Assembly (NCBI GenBank): GCA_010015675.1 | Contig: ML977000.1 | Coordinates: 537,905-601,904, forward strand | Length of the DNA: 64,000 nt | Source: Byssothecium circinans | Lineage: Eukaryota; Ascomycota; Dothideomycetes; Pleosporales; Massarinaceae | Direction of reading: 5' to 3' | In this document: one piece after another, positions 10,880 through 20,917 of the stretch | Layout: the number at the start of each line of letters is the position of its first letter | Numbering within the stretch: position 1 is the stretch's first letter | Notes under the pieces: model-generated | What the model saw: the letters and a program-made list of their open reading frames with translations, nothing else | Told to the model about the DNA's origin: nothing | The model's database searches: none | Position numbers and translations under genes: made by a program

Positions 10880-11533
10880 ATGACACACCACCCTCGTCGC
10901 TCCTCTCTTGACGCACCTCCTTCAGCGTACAAGGAACTCACCCTTCTACCGAAACCCCTCCCCCCCCAGGCACTACCTGTGGGCCAATTGGTTTCCAAGA
11001 CATCCAAATTCGATCCCACTACCCTCGAAGACCGCGACTACGACGACGTTGGAACCCGCTGGTACAAAGATGTCATCCTCTACGACAGCGAGTCTGGAAC
11101 CTTCCTCGAATCGCTCGGCGCCACACACTTCATCAAGAAGCCCGAGGCAGGAAAGGAGCCAGGCACAATCGAGGCAACGGAGCAGCGCGTACGCTTGCTC
11201 AAGGACCCGGCGGCAGCTCTAAAGAAGGCGCTCCAGGCGGAAGAGGCGAAACAATGGTTGAAAAATAACTCTGAGGCTGGCTTTGTGATCGAGAAACGCG
11301 AGGTCACGAACGCAAGCTACAAGCGTGCTGGGCTTGTGGATAGGGGCAATGATAACTGGGAGGTCGTGAGGGAGGTTGGCGGCGCCGGTGGGGATGGCCA
11401 GAGGCGTGGTAGTACTCTGGACGTACAGACCGGAAGCAAGGTCGATGTTGTGGGTGTTTTGGTGAAAAAGATCGTTGTGCAAAACGGAGAGCCTACTTTG
11501 GGTGAGGATCTAGATGCTTCGTTCTGGCAATGA
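10880..11533 (+). CDS. Hypothetical protein, 217 aa
   Basis: Single exon with ATG at 10880. The product starts with a short basic, His/Arg/Ser-containing segment. A compact mixed alpha/beta region follows, including RWYKDVILYDSESGTFLE and an Ala/Lys/Glu-rich helix (residues about 105-130), and it closes with a beta-rich, Val-rich part ending LDASFWQ. No signal peptide or membrane segment. I do not recognise the family. A steady coding composition over the whole length makes it a credible soluble protein. Confidence 0.65.
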   Translation: MTHHPRRSSLDAPPSAYKELTLLPKPLPPQALPVGQLVSKTSKFDPTTLEDRDYDDVGTRWYKDVILYDSESGTFLESLGATHFIKKPEAGKEPGTIEATEQRVRLLKDPAAALKKALQAEEAKQWLKNNSEAGFVIEKREVTNASYKRAGLVDRGNDNWEVVREVGGAGGDGQRRGSTLDVQTGSKVDVVGVLVKKIVVQNGEPTLGEDLDASFWQ

Positions 11534-12316
11534 GCGATGATTGCCTGGTGTCCAACGACATGCCAGCGTACAGGATGTGTGAGTGTCTAACCTGAGGCGT
11601 GATCAGGTCAATCTCTTCTTCAACTCACAAACGTGCAAAATATAAAAACATAATCAAACAACTGCCATCAAAACTTTCGAATTCCCGCTCCTGTCCACTA
11701 CCTTCTACCCGCAGCTTCACCTCAAGACTAGATATTCAGAAAATAAAGCATGCCGTACGCCATCAAGCGACGCTTTAAAGGCCTACATTTCTTCCTGTTC
11801 GAATTCATCGCATGCGATAGTGGCGTCCTATCGGCCTTTGCTTCAAATCCCGCTCCTCCACATTCCGACCTAACCGAGGCCCCCCCCCCCAGAATTTCCC
11901 CGGACTCCCCGCAGATGTTTCCTGATGAGATCTCGGCAATCATAATGGACGTTTGCTAATTCAATGTTTCTTGTGTGTTTGCATTGGCATCTGTCCTACC
12001 CTATTGTCATAGCCAGCCTCTGACGATAAAAACCTTTCAGTAATGTCGCTGACAACCACACTCTGCGCAACTAACCTGAAGGACCTAACGCTCACCCTGA
12101 CTTGGCGAAATTACACCACATTCTCCGGTATGTGGAGTAAGCTATAGAAAGAGATAAGCATATAATGATTGAACGCGCCATCAATTGATCTCATGCCTTT
12201 GGTTTCGGTCCTATGCCAAGGTTCTAACCTCCTACAATAGGAGCTAAACAAAAAGACGTCGTAGTGCTTCGGCTGTGGTATCCTTTCCTCTGTTGCTGGC
12301 CTTAATCAGGACAGTC
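11534..12316. other. Intergenic region with a C10 tract
   Basis: About 780 bases. A 69-codon ATG frame (11750-11959) is present but has no recognisable feature, and it contains a run of ten C at about 11881-11890. No domain, repeat or RNA gene recognised. The right end lies immediately before the GH79 relic. Confidence 0.4.
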
Positions 12317-12590
12317 ATGAAGGCTAGTTCTCTGCACGTGTCTGCACTGAGCTTCACAGCTGCTATAGCAGCTAGCGAAGTCATCAAGCTCAACATACCT
12401 AACGTGCCGCCTATTGGGACTCAAACACTCGATGGTGCGTTTCAGGGTTACTCGATGGAACTCGCATCATTTGTAGAGGAGTGTGGGGTTGGATGGGAGG
12501 ATTGTGGGGAGGGAGGTTGTGGAGAAGGTGGAGGGTGGGAAGGTTAGTGTTGGGGCTAGTGAGGCTGTTGTGATTTCCTTCGGGAAGTGA
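12317..12590 (+). pseudogene. GH79-type glycoside hydrolase relic, internal deletion
   Basis: The frame from ATG 12317 encodes a signal-peptide-like start, then VIKLNIPNVPP and DGAFQGYSMELASFVE, which is how the N-terminus of GH79 beta-glucuronidase-like enzymes begins (a beta-sandwich strand, then the S-x-E-x start of the catalytic barrel). It then degenerates. From about 12486, in the +1 frame, 34 codons follow (GLDGRIVGREVVEKV, GGKVSVGASEAVVISFGK, stop at 12588-12590), matching the C-terminal beta-domain of the same family. Full-length relatives are about 450-550 residues, so some 400 codons including the catalytic glutamates are gone and the halves are out of frame. A non-functional relic is the best reading. 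The assignment rests on remembered family patterns. Confidence 0.65.
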
Positions 12591-12871
12591 GAATATAGAA
12601 CCGGTTCTTATTGAAGAACGTACGTGATCAAGGTGCTTTCTCGCCTTATGGAAACATCCTATGGTGCAAGACAGTATAGAGGCACCGAGAGCATATGCAA
12701 GAGTGAGATGTAAGATGTTTTCATTACGTTGGAACTAGAAAAAGTATTATCGCACTTGTGAGAAATGAACGTATTGCCACCATATCAACTGCCTTTCGAC
12801 CGAATCCCTCAAAATATGCGCAATCACTTGCCTAATTCCCAAACATTGGCCAACATACCCGTTCCTCTTTC

Positions 12872-14200
12872 CTATGACGAAGCATGATGGACTTGAGGAA
12901 GGGAACTCGCAAGGTACTTCGCCTCCTCTTCCTCAAAAGCGTCGCTCCCTACAGACTCCACAGCGGCCTTGCGGAACTTGTCGTACAAAAATTCCCCAAA
13001 CCGAGTAATGCCATTCTCCCGGTATTCTCCTCTAGTATATTCTAGAAGGCGACGCACAATTTTTATCAAGACTTCGACCAGGTACGCTTCTTCCTTGTTG
13101 TCATTCCATCTTTCCACCGTCTTGGAGGAGAGCAAACAATCGCCGCCATTTATCAGGTCGCTCATGCTTTCGACCCATCGTGGTCTGTTGGTTGTGTATA
13201 GAACTTTTGCGTACCTGACAATGCCGAGCCATGTGCGTAGATTTTCAGCATCATTAAGAATGGCTTTTCCTCCATGAGGTTGGGGCCTGTCCCATATACT
13301 GAAAGGTGTGCACCAACGCTGTGGATTTCGAAGTCTTCTGCCACAAACGAATCGAAGACCAGTATCGAAAAATGGGAGCCCCTCTTCCCAATGTTGCCTA
13401 ATCCACCACTTGAGGTTTAACTTTCGCTCTTCACGGGTCTCTAGGTTGTCAAGAATGTGGATGTCGCAAGTCATAATTCCATGAACAATGATGGTAGTGT
13501 TGTTCTCCCTGAATTGAACACCACAGACCTGTTCCAGTAGACCGAAGACACCCGCTCGATTATAGAGGGGACGCATGTCTAAATGGTGGATGTGGACGCG
13601 AATTCGCATTTTCGATCGCTTCTTTTTGTTGTAGATCAAGCCCCATGTCTCTTTCAAAATAGTTTTGCAAGTCAGAGATAACATGGGCAGATTCGGGCCG
13701 TGCAAGTATCCGGCGGGATTAATGGAAATGTACAACACACTGTCGTCGTCCACTATACTGTCATCGTCATCCTCATCGCCATCGTCATCCTCATCGCCAT
13801 CGCCATCCTCATCGCCATCGCCATCGTCTTCGTCTTCGGAATAGATAAGGTCGACATTTGTGTGGGCTTTCTCCTCATCATACTGTATTTGAGCCGTTCG
13901 ATTGATGTAATGATCGGGATCATCGGTATCGTATTTGTATTCGGAAAACTCGGCGGTTTCGGATCGTGGACCGAAGTTTTCTTCGTCGGCGAGACAGAAG
14001 CTGTACACCAAGTTCCGAACTTCTGGAGGCAATTTCAAGAAGGCGGGATGGGGCTTGAGTTGACTGGTGGTTGCTGAGGATGTAAAGCTCACGGAACGTA
14101 TTCCATTGTCCGATTCTTCTTCGGTTTCTGTATCAGAGGTATCTTCAAGTCGGACACGCTTTTTGGGGGGTTCCATGATGGGTTGAAACTGTTCAGTCAT
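12872..14200 (-). CDS. F-box/2EXR-like protein with acidic repeat, 442 aa
   Basis: Single exon, ATG at 14200. After a basic, Ser/Thr/Glu-rich N-terminus (PPKKRVRLEDTSDTETEEE, a possible nuclear signal), residues about 50-75 read HPAFLKLPPEVRNLVYSFCL, the F-box-like (2EXR) motif abundant in Dothideomycetes. A nearly pure Asp/Glu/Gly repeat follows at about residues 125-150, then a long helical region (LSLTCKTILKETWGLIY). Such proteins are presumed SCF-type adaptors or binding platforms, but most are uncharacterised. The acidic block is encoded by a microsatellite and its length probably varies between strains. Confidence 0.75.
   Translation of the reverse strand: MTEQFQPIMEPPKKRVRLEDTSDTETEEESDNGIRSVSFTSSATTSQLKPHPAFLKLPPEVRNLVYSFCLADEENFGPRSETAEFSEYKYDTDDPDHYINRTAQIQYDEEKAHTNVDLIYSEDEDDGDGDEDGDGDEDDDGDEDDDDSIVDDDSVLYISINPAGYLHGPNLPMLSLTCKTILKETWGLIYNKKKRSKMRIRVHIHHLDMRPLYNRAGVFGLLEQVCGVQFRENNTTIIVHGIMTCDIHILDNLETREERKLNLKWWIRQHWEEGLPFFDTGLRFVCGRRLRNPQRWCTPFSIWDRPQPHGGKAILNDAENLRTWLGIVRYAKVLYTTNRPRWVESMSDLINGGDCLLSSKTVERWNDNKEEAYLVEVLIKIVRRLLEYTRGEYRENGITRFGEFLYDKFRKAAVESVGSDAFEEEEAKYLASSLPQVHHASS
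13742..13839. repeat. ATC/GCC-rich microsatellite inside the F-box-like gene
   Basis: An imperfect array of TCATCGCCA / TCATCC units on the plus strand, in phase with codons of the leftward gene, where it encodes the Asp/Glu/Gly acidic run. The unit length is a multiple of three, so expansion or contraction keeps the frame. Confidence 0.85.
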
Positions 14201-15072
14201 CGGATAATGTGCTACCTTGCATCGTCTTATACACCCCTTTATGGATTGTGTATAGTTTGTGTGTCAAACTTTAGACGCGCTTCCCATAATGGTTAGCTCT
14301 TGAAGACTCCCTAAACTTGTAGTCTAGTATAGTTGATTGTAGCACAAACTGCGACGCGACAAAGAAGGACTTGGAACTCACTTTGCCATGTTCAACATGA
14401 TTGGTAAAATACATGAAATATTGGTAGTTGAGAAAGATCGGAAAGAAAATTAAGATGAGCCGCGGTAAAAAAAATGCAGTAGGAGGAAGTATCAATCGCA
14501 ATCGAGACGATGATAATTTTACTTCCTATTCTAGAGCTGGAAGCGAGCCTTTCAGATACAATTTCTCCGCCCTTGTGAATGCAATTGACCCCATAGCCTC
14601 TTTCACAGCATCGCGATACTGAAATGAATGCTTCTCTACTCGTATCCTCTCAGCATTAAAGGCTGCATTAGATTTCATCGTCCATTCCTTTTCCTTCCTA
14701 TAGGTTGTCAGCGTATATTGTGTATACCTCGTTTCGGAGCTCTCTCGGCAGATCCAGGAAAACAGTCCTTCGCCCCGTCGTCTGGAACTTGTCAAACCAC
14801 AATCGGAAATGATGAATTGAACTCTTACCTCTGCGTTCGTCATCCTTGTTGCCAAGTTACGTCCTGCTTCCCAACACGACGACGCTTCGAAAGTGGTAGC
14901 ATGGCAATTTCTGATGTCAACTTCCAGCCTTCGACTGGTGTTTGGTCGACGCAAGGTAAGAAAGTGGACCCAAACCCAATAGTCACCTGCGATAAGTTTA
15001 TGATATGTATCAATTGCTGTTTCGTTTTTTCACGTTTGCTTCCATATTCCTCACGCAGCTAAAACAGTACGG
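14201..15072. other. Gene-free stretch
   Basis: About 870 bases, A+T rich around 14250-14520. It holds the promoter of the leftward F-box-like gene and the 3' flank of the leftward CoA-ligase gene. A minus-strand frame (14526-14954) has coding-like charged stretches near its end but no recognised domain or convincing start. I cannot support a gene. Confidence 0.4.
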
Positions 15073-16846
15073 TTACAGTTTAGCACCATCGCGCCTCTTC
15101 TTCCATCCTTCCGCATCCTTCTTCGCCCATTCTCTTAGAATCTTACGCTGAATCTTACCACTTGGCGACTTTGGCACCTCTTTGATAAACACAACACCGC
15201 CTGAAAGCTGTTTGTGCCTTGCTACACGTTCAGCAACCCATCTCTCAATGTCCCACTCCGATGAAGTATTCTTGCGCTCTGACTTCAATGCGACGTAGGC
15301 ACGAGGAAGCTCTTCATATTCACTAAACGTTTCAATTATCCGCAGTAATCACCGCATACGGGGAGACTTACAGTTGTAGTGCGCACACAGCTGCATCAGC
15401 GATATCTTCATGTTCCAGAAGCAGCGCTTCGAGCTCCGCAGGTGCGACTTGGAAGCCTTTCACTTTGATGAGCTCTTTCTTTCGGTCAACGATCCAATAC
15501 AATCCGTTATTATCTTTAATCGCCACATCGCCTGTTTTCAAGAAGCCTTCCTCGTCAAATGTCTCCTTTGTTGCTTTCTCGTTTCGCCAATAGCCCATGC
15601 AGACATTCGGACCCTTCACATGTAGTTCGCCGCGCTCTCCGGCGCTTACTTCGTTTCCTTCGTCATCAATCAACTTCATGCTGGCGTTCGGGTCAATATA
15701 CCCGACAGATCCCGACCGATCGTCTCTACCACCTGGAACATGAAGACATGAGCACGTGACTTCCGTCATACCCCACGTTTGCACCACTTTGAGATTGAGT
15801 TTCGTCGAGACTTCGTTCTGTAGCTCTTTGGAAAGGGGTGCTGCCCCACAGAGAATGTTTTGTAACGAGGTAAGGTCATAGTTCTGGGTCTCCGGCCGTT
15901 TCGCGAGCATGACAAGCACTGGTGGCGCTGTTTGGATGTGCGTGATGCGGTGCTTTTGTATATTTTCTAGAAATTTGACGTAGTTGAAGGATCGCATATA
16001 GTAGCAAGGACTCAATGTACGCGCCGCAGCAACGATTGACCATAGTTGCCCATACGCATGGTACAGTGGAAGGAAACCAAGCCATCGCTCCTCTGGTCTT
16101 GATGACGGCTCGTATGGTTGCTCCAGATCGCGCATGAAGATGCTCTGCTCGACGTTCGCGATGACATTTTGGTGACTTATCATGACCCCTTTGGGCAAAC
16201 CAGTGGTGCCTGAAGAGAAGTTTAGGGCGGCGACTGTGGTACGAGCTTGCTCTGCGTTCATGACATCCCAAGTCCAACATTCAGCTTTTGATGCTCGTGG
16301 GAGGAGTGACCTCCAATCACGAATACCGTCAACTGTAATGGTCTTTTTGTCGGAGAAGAGATATATGCGACCTTTAGGGAACCCCACTTTCGAGGCGGCT
16401 TTGAGCAAGGCGGGTAAAAGAGTCGGCTCAACCAGTATCGCTTTGCACTCGGTATTTTCAATTTGATATGCCGTCTCTGCTGAGCGTCAGCTTTCAATTT
16501 TGCTTCAACAGAAATTGTGCGTACCATCAATACCATACACAGGGTTGCAGCCACTATATATGCAACCGCACCCAGAGATCCCAAGATACGCGACAGGTAC
16601 GAAGATGTGATTATTAGAGTACACCATCACGACATCCTGCCTTTTCAAGCCCAAACTTTGTAGGCCGGAGCCTAGTCTTTTCGCCCATTGCAGGAGTTGA
16701 CGTGGTGACAGGGAGTTCTGAATGTCATCAGCGTCAATCCATATCGGCTTGTCGGATACGGGTTTGGATGGCGGGAAGAGGTAGGTTAAGAGATCAGTCT
16801 GTGGAATGTCTATGCGGAAGGGCGATTCAGATGGCATCTCGGGCAA
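15073..16846 (-). CDS. 4-coumarate-CoA ligase-like acyl-CoA synthetase, peroxisomal
   Basis: Three exons: complement(15073..15322, 15372..16476, 16525..16846), introns of 49 and 48 bp; 558 aa. This is an AMP-binding (ANL superfamily) enzyme: it adenylates a carboxylic acid with ATP and transfers it to CoA. Motifs in order: the P-loop FSSGTTGLPKGVMISH, the aromatic-acid-side motif GAAPLSKEL, the adenine motif QTWGMTEVTC, GYWRNEKATKETF, the hinge TGDVAIKDNNGLYWIVDRKK with the hinge Arg/Lys, and the C-terminal catalytic Lys in PKSPSGKIQRK. The last three residues are AKL, a type-1 peroxisomal targeting signal. Fungal members act on aromatic, fatty or side-chain acids; the substrate here cannot be told. 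There is no polyketide or peptide synthetase nearby. Confidence 0.93.
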
Positions 16847-18140
16847 AAGGTAGAAGAATCACACGAAGAGTTAGAAAACCCATGATGGACAAATTTGATC
16901 GTTACTCACTGGCGTCATCGTCAACGGGTCACAGCCGAGGTGGTATGAAGTGTGGAGTGCGCTTGGACCGCTGCGTTAGTCCTCTTTTGTCCTAGCATGC
17001 GACACGCCCGGTCATTCGCAAAGGTCGACAAACAAAGTTGCGCTCATCACAGGCCAGAAAGACAACAGCACAGAGGCAGACTTCATCATGGCACAGTTTG
17101 CGAAACAGGGAACAGCTCATACTGAACCTTATCGGTATCTCGCTCGTCAATCAAGACATGCCACAGCAGACATCAGATCGATTGCGCTCTTTCATGAGAA
17201 AACAGCTGGACTATCTTCCACCAGCCGAGCAAACATGATGCATTGCTACACTGCAGGATCCTTACTACTAGTCTTCTTCAGTTTCCTTCCTAACGAGACT
17301 ACAATTAAAGTCTAGCATGCCGGAAAAAGGAAGATTAGCAGGTGGCATGTCATTTCAATCGACCAACGTTTGATCGTTGAGGCGAAAATTGATGGGATGA
17401 AGTCCATCAACCTCACTTCGGTGTACGCGAAGATATGAAAATGTTCAGGGTACTGAGCTTGTGATAGACCATGCGGTCGTCGCCTTTCAGCGTCTTGAGA
17501 AAGATGGGTTCGGTACGTCTTTGATACATCATCTATGCAGCTCGTAGAAGCTGGAAGGGGCCTTGAGTTGAAAGGGCATCAATTATTACCCTACATACTT
17601 CCGAAGACCTTGAAGCGCGCATCTTCAATATTACAAATGGTCTCGATACATCAAAGTCCAAGACGCACTCATGATCGGCCCGCAACCCAAGTTTGATAGA
17701 TAGCTGAAGGAGTTGGCGAAGAGGGAAAAAGATAGGTGGGACAACCATGTGGCGATGAAGTGGTGTGAAAATTACGGTGCGCTGGTCCTGGAAGCTGGGA
17801 GGTGCGGTGACTGTCAAAGTGCTTGGGTTTGCTCGAAGTAGCATCAGGAGCGGATGTTCACCCAAGGCCTGATGCAGACTGTCCTAAATCATCCATAATG
17901 GCAATAGCTATCACACGAGACGAAGTTGGCGTGACGGTAGAACAAACAGACTCTTCGACAACTTAGTTTACTACCCCACTCTTCAGTCCGGCTTTCCGAA
18001 TTTGGAAAATGGAGCCGGAGACCACCGCTACTACTGCGCACAATCCTTATCTCCCTCTAACCACCTTTATGCCGAGACATCGACTAAAAGTTTATATACG
18101 TCAAAAAGGCCTTTCCGATATGCATCACTGTTAGCACAGC
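16847..18140. other. Divergent intergenic region, no gene supported
   Basis: About 1.3 kb between the leftward CoA-ligase gene and the rightward dioxygenase gene, so both promoters are here. Frames at 17038-17315 (+) and 17533-17865 (-) have no domain or splice support; the minus one has some Leu/Arg-rich coding character and could be a decayed gene. The bases just before 18141 contain TTTATAT (18090s), a possible TATA element about 50 bases upstream of the ATG. Confidence 0.45.
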
Positions 18141-19289
18141 ATGGCTTCCACAATCATCTACACCCCGCAAGCAACCGATTCAGTTACCAAACAAGAGGCT
18201 AGATCGACCGCGTATCTCGACTCTCGACTCGCGGTAAAAGACACATTAGATGCCGAGTTCACCATTCCCGTCATTGACATCTCCCCTTCTTTCTCTTCTT
18301 CTCTAGCGGATCGACAAGCTGCCGCAGACAAGATTCGAACGGCATGCACTAGCTCCGGATTTTTCTACATCAGCAATCACGGAGTCCCCGTAGGGACATT
18401 ATCAGAAATCCTTGACCAAGCAAAAAGATTCTTCACGAATTTGAGCAAGGAGCAGAAAGAAGATCTGCACATTAAAAAGAGCAAATACGGCTATGGATGG
18501 GAACCCAGCGAGTATACTTCGCTAGCAGGCGACGTCGAGACGAAGGAGGGCTTCAATTTCGGCTATGAAAAGGGTTTGGACAGGAGTGGTGGAGATGGAA
18601 AGTATAGAAATCTGGATGGGTCCCAGGGTGACGCGAACGTGTGGCCGAAGGAGGAGGAATTGCCTGGCTTTTACGAAGGCGTCAAAGAGTATTACAGCAG
18701 AGTACTCGATCTGTCTCGCCACCTCTTCCGGCTTTTCGCTCTCTCCTTGGATCTTCCAGAGACCTATTTCGATCCCATGACCACTCATCCCGGGGGCATT
18801 GCTCGTTTACTCTACTATCCAGCGCCGAAGTCGGCGCCAAAACCCACCGCTCAAACAACCTCTCTAGATCAAATCGGCCTCGGTGCACACTCCGACTATG
18901 AGTGCTTCACCTTACTACTCTCCTCTAGCACACCCGGGCTCGAAATCCTCAAACCATCTGGTCAGTGGCACGTTGCATCTCATATCCCCAATACTTTCAT
19001 CGTCAATGTGGCGGACTTCCTCATGCGCTGGACCAATGGAGTGTACAAGTCTACCGTTCATCGGGTGGTGAATAGGGGCACGGAGGCGAGGTACAGCGTG
19101 CCATTCTTTTTCTCGATCAACTACGAAGAAGTTGTAGAGACTTTACCGACCTGTCTGAAAGAAGGAGAGAAGCCCAAGTATCGACCCATTGGTGCGGGAG
19201 AATATATTTTGGAACGACTGAATGCAACAACGAAAGATGGGGCGGGATTTTTCAGCAATGAGGCAGTGGCTGAGGCGGTAACAATCTGA
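18141..19289 (+). CDS. 2-oxoglutarate/Fe(II)-dependent dioxygenase (IPNS-like)
   Basis: 382 aa, single exon. The N-terminal DIOX_N region (FTIPVIDISPSF, then SGFFYISNHGVPVG) is followed by the C-terminal jelly-roll catalytic domain. The iron triad is complete: His250 and Asp252 (AHSDYECFTLL) and His307 (TVHRVVNR). The 2-oxoglutarate-binding Arg317-x-Ser319 pair (RYSVPFFF) is present, as is NYEE typical of the family. It belongs with isopenicillin N synthase-like and flavonol/gibberellin-oxidase-like fungal oxygenases, which hydroxylate, desaturate or close rings on small molecules in the cytosol. The substrate is unknown. The nearest catabolic neighbour is the CoA-ligase-like gene on the other side of the divergent region, a possible but unproven link. 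Confidence 0.92.
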   Translation: MASTIIYTPQATDSVTKQEARSTAYLDSRLAVKDTLDAEFTIPVIDISPSFSSSLADRQAAADKIRTACTSSGFFYISNHGVPVGTLSEILDQAKRFFTNLSKEQKEDLHIKKSKYGYGWEPSEYTSLAGDVETKEGFNFGYEKGLDRSGGDGKYRNLDGSQGDANVWPKEEELPGFYEGVKEYYSRVLDLSRHLFRLFALSLDLPETYFDPMTTHPGGIARLLYYPAPKSAPKPTAQTTSLDQIGLGAHSDYECFTLLLSSSTPGLEILKPSGQWHVASHIPNTFIVNVADFLMRWTNGVYKSTVHRVVNRGTEARYSVPFFFSINYEEVVETLPTCLKEGEKPKYRPIGAGEYILERLNATTKDGAGFFSNEAVAEAVTI

Positions 19290-19497
19290 AGGATCACAAG
19301 TCAAAATGTTTAGTCCTGAGTTACTCTAATTTGAGAAGACTATCGCACAATCATGCTTTTAGCGCACTGATAGATTTAACCTGAAGTACAGAAAGACGAC
19401 CATAAAAACTGCTGCTATCATCTCGCATGCATCAACGTCTCCCCTTCTTCTTCCTCCATTTGCGCTGCTCACTTCGATGCATGCTTGCTACATCTTC

Positions 19498-19557
19498 GTC
19501 ATCATCATCCAAGCCTCCGTCATCATCATCCAAGCCTCCGTCATCATCCAAGCCCTC
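19498..19557. repeat. 21-bp tandem repeat, 2.9 copies
   Basis: The unit CGTCATCATCATCCAAGCCTC occurs twice exactly (19498-19518, 19519-19539), then once with one ATC missing. It lies in the convergent space just past the stop (19561) of the leftward gene, so it would be in that gene's 3' untranslated region. Confidence 0.85.
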
Positions 19558-19560
19558 TCT

Positions 19561-20565
19561 CTACGGTCGATCATATCGCAATCCTATTGGCGCATAACGA
19601 CTCGCCCCTGTTGCACTCTCAAGCATGCCATAGAAACTTCTCATGCCCGCAAGTTGCGCCTCTAGCTCTTTGGCTGCCATGCATGCCTGCGAATCTCCGT
19701 ATTGCTCGTTCTCATCGTCCGTCTCACTATTGTGGAAGGTTGAGGGGCCTGGAGTCTGAGGCCGTCGTGACCTACGATCGTGCTGTCGCGTCCTATGGCG
19801 AGGTACTCTCCGAATCGGAACTGGACTGGCCTCATCGCTGCTCGTATATGTGGTTGTCGCCAGATTGGTACCAAACCTGGGCACCTCTGGGTCGTCCAGG
19901 TATACGTAACGTCGCTCGCCATTTCCTGAATATACATCCTGCGCCACGTCTCCAGCATCATCTTCCTCCTCTCCACCCCCTCCTCCTTCTCCATCCTCTC
20001 CTTCTTCCTCTCCGCCCTCTCCTTCCTTCTCATCCTTGTCGGTGTGCTCTGCATCAAGAAGCCCCTCCTTGAGGAAACAACTATTATAGACAGTCTCCAC
20101 GTCGTCTTGAAGCCCACCCACAGCGCTCTGGAGGTCGTTCACAAAATCTATCAGTCTGCCCAAAACTCTCCCAACCTCTTCGATCTTCTCGTCAGCGGCT
20201 TTGTATTCCCCGCGTGACTCGCTTCGGGATCTTTTCACTGCTTCAATGAGCCCGTCTTCCAAGTCGCTGAGGTCGTTTTCCATCTTGCTTTTTGCTTGCT
20301 CTACTTCACTCGAAAGTTCCGTTATTCTTTCGTTAAAGTCGCTATGCTGTACAGTGAGGCGAGGGGCATCCTTGGGACTATTGGGTGTAAGACCTGGTGT
20401 GGAGTAGGTGCTAATTTTCGCCCTCGGGGGTTTTCGATTTCCCGCTTCTTGACCAAGGGAATACAGAGCGATAAGGCACATAAAAAGTCCAACGATCGGA
20501 ATGACGAGAAGGGTGTAACTTTCCGGATCCTGGTGAATGTCCGGCATCTTGTACGTCTCGGTCAT
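19561..20565 (-). CDS. Single-pass membrane coiled-coil protein, 334 aa
   Basis: The frame is open up to ATG 20700, but the first 45 codons are A+T rich like a leader. I prefer ATG 20565 (MTETYKMPDIH), which sits in a good AAAATG context. One membrane helix at about residues 18-40 (YTLLVIPIVGLFMCLIALYSLG) is followed by a basic Pro-rich stretch. Next come a coiled coil of about 120 residues (ERITELSSEVEQAKSKMEN onward), a Glu/Gly-rich acidic block encoded by a purine-rich microsatellite, an Arg-rich Ser/Pro segment and a short C-terminal helix. No catalytic domain. It could be a membrane tether or organelle scaffold, but I do not recognise a named family. If the upstream start is used there would be a second N-terminal hydrophobic helix. 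Confidence 0.65.
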   Translation of the reverse strand: MTETYKMPDIHQDPESYTLLVIPIVGLFMCLIALYSLGQEAGNRKPPRAKISTYSTPGLTPNSPKDAPRLTVQHSDFNERITELSSEVEQAKSKMENDLSDLEDGLIEAVKRSRSESRGEYKAADEKIEEVGRVLGRLIDFVNDLQSAVGGLQDDVETVYNSCFLKEGLLDAEHTDKDEKEGEGGEEEGEDGEGGGGGEEEDDAGDVAQDVYSGNGERRYVYLDDPEVPRFGTNLATTTYTSSDEASPVPIRRVPRHRTRQHDRRSRRPQTPGPSTFHNSETDDENEQYGDSQACMAAKELEAQLAGMRSFYGMLESATGASRYAPIGLRYDRP

Positions 20566-20917
20566 TTTGAGAGAGATGGGAAACCGACGAATATTTACAT
20601 TTTTATATTGAAGCTTCTGATTACGTAGGGTTTGTACCGATACGTGGATGATGCTGTTCGCAGCGCCGATGAGGAGCAGGAGGGTTTGTATCACAAACAT
20701 GGTGAGCTGTCAGCCAGTACTAGTATAGACATACAAACAGTATGAACGGAACCCCAACGGCATCTGCCAAGCTCAATTGGCAGCCATGACAAGCCGACTA
20801 TACCATAGTGATGCAACGAAGAGATGTGGGCTTGCTCCAGCACACAGACGGTCAAGCTAAGCCAGACTTTTGACAAGCTCTTTGGGTGATAACGCATCGC
20901 TCATTTCCTTGCGGACT
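20566..20917. other. Short intergenic region
   Basis: About 350 bases between two leftward genes. Holds the promoter and possible upstream start (20700) of the coiled-coil membrane protein and the 3' region of the next F-box-like gene. Nothing else seen. Confidence 0.45.

Noticed and set aside
15073..19289. Secondary-metabolite cluster around the CoA ligase, dioxygenase and the GST
   Set aside because: No polyketide, peptide or terpene backbone enzyme, no transporter and no pathway-specific regulator nearby; the genes are ordinary accessory enzymes.
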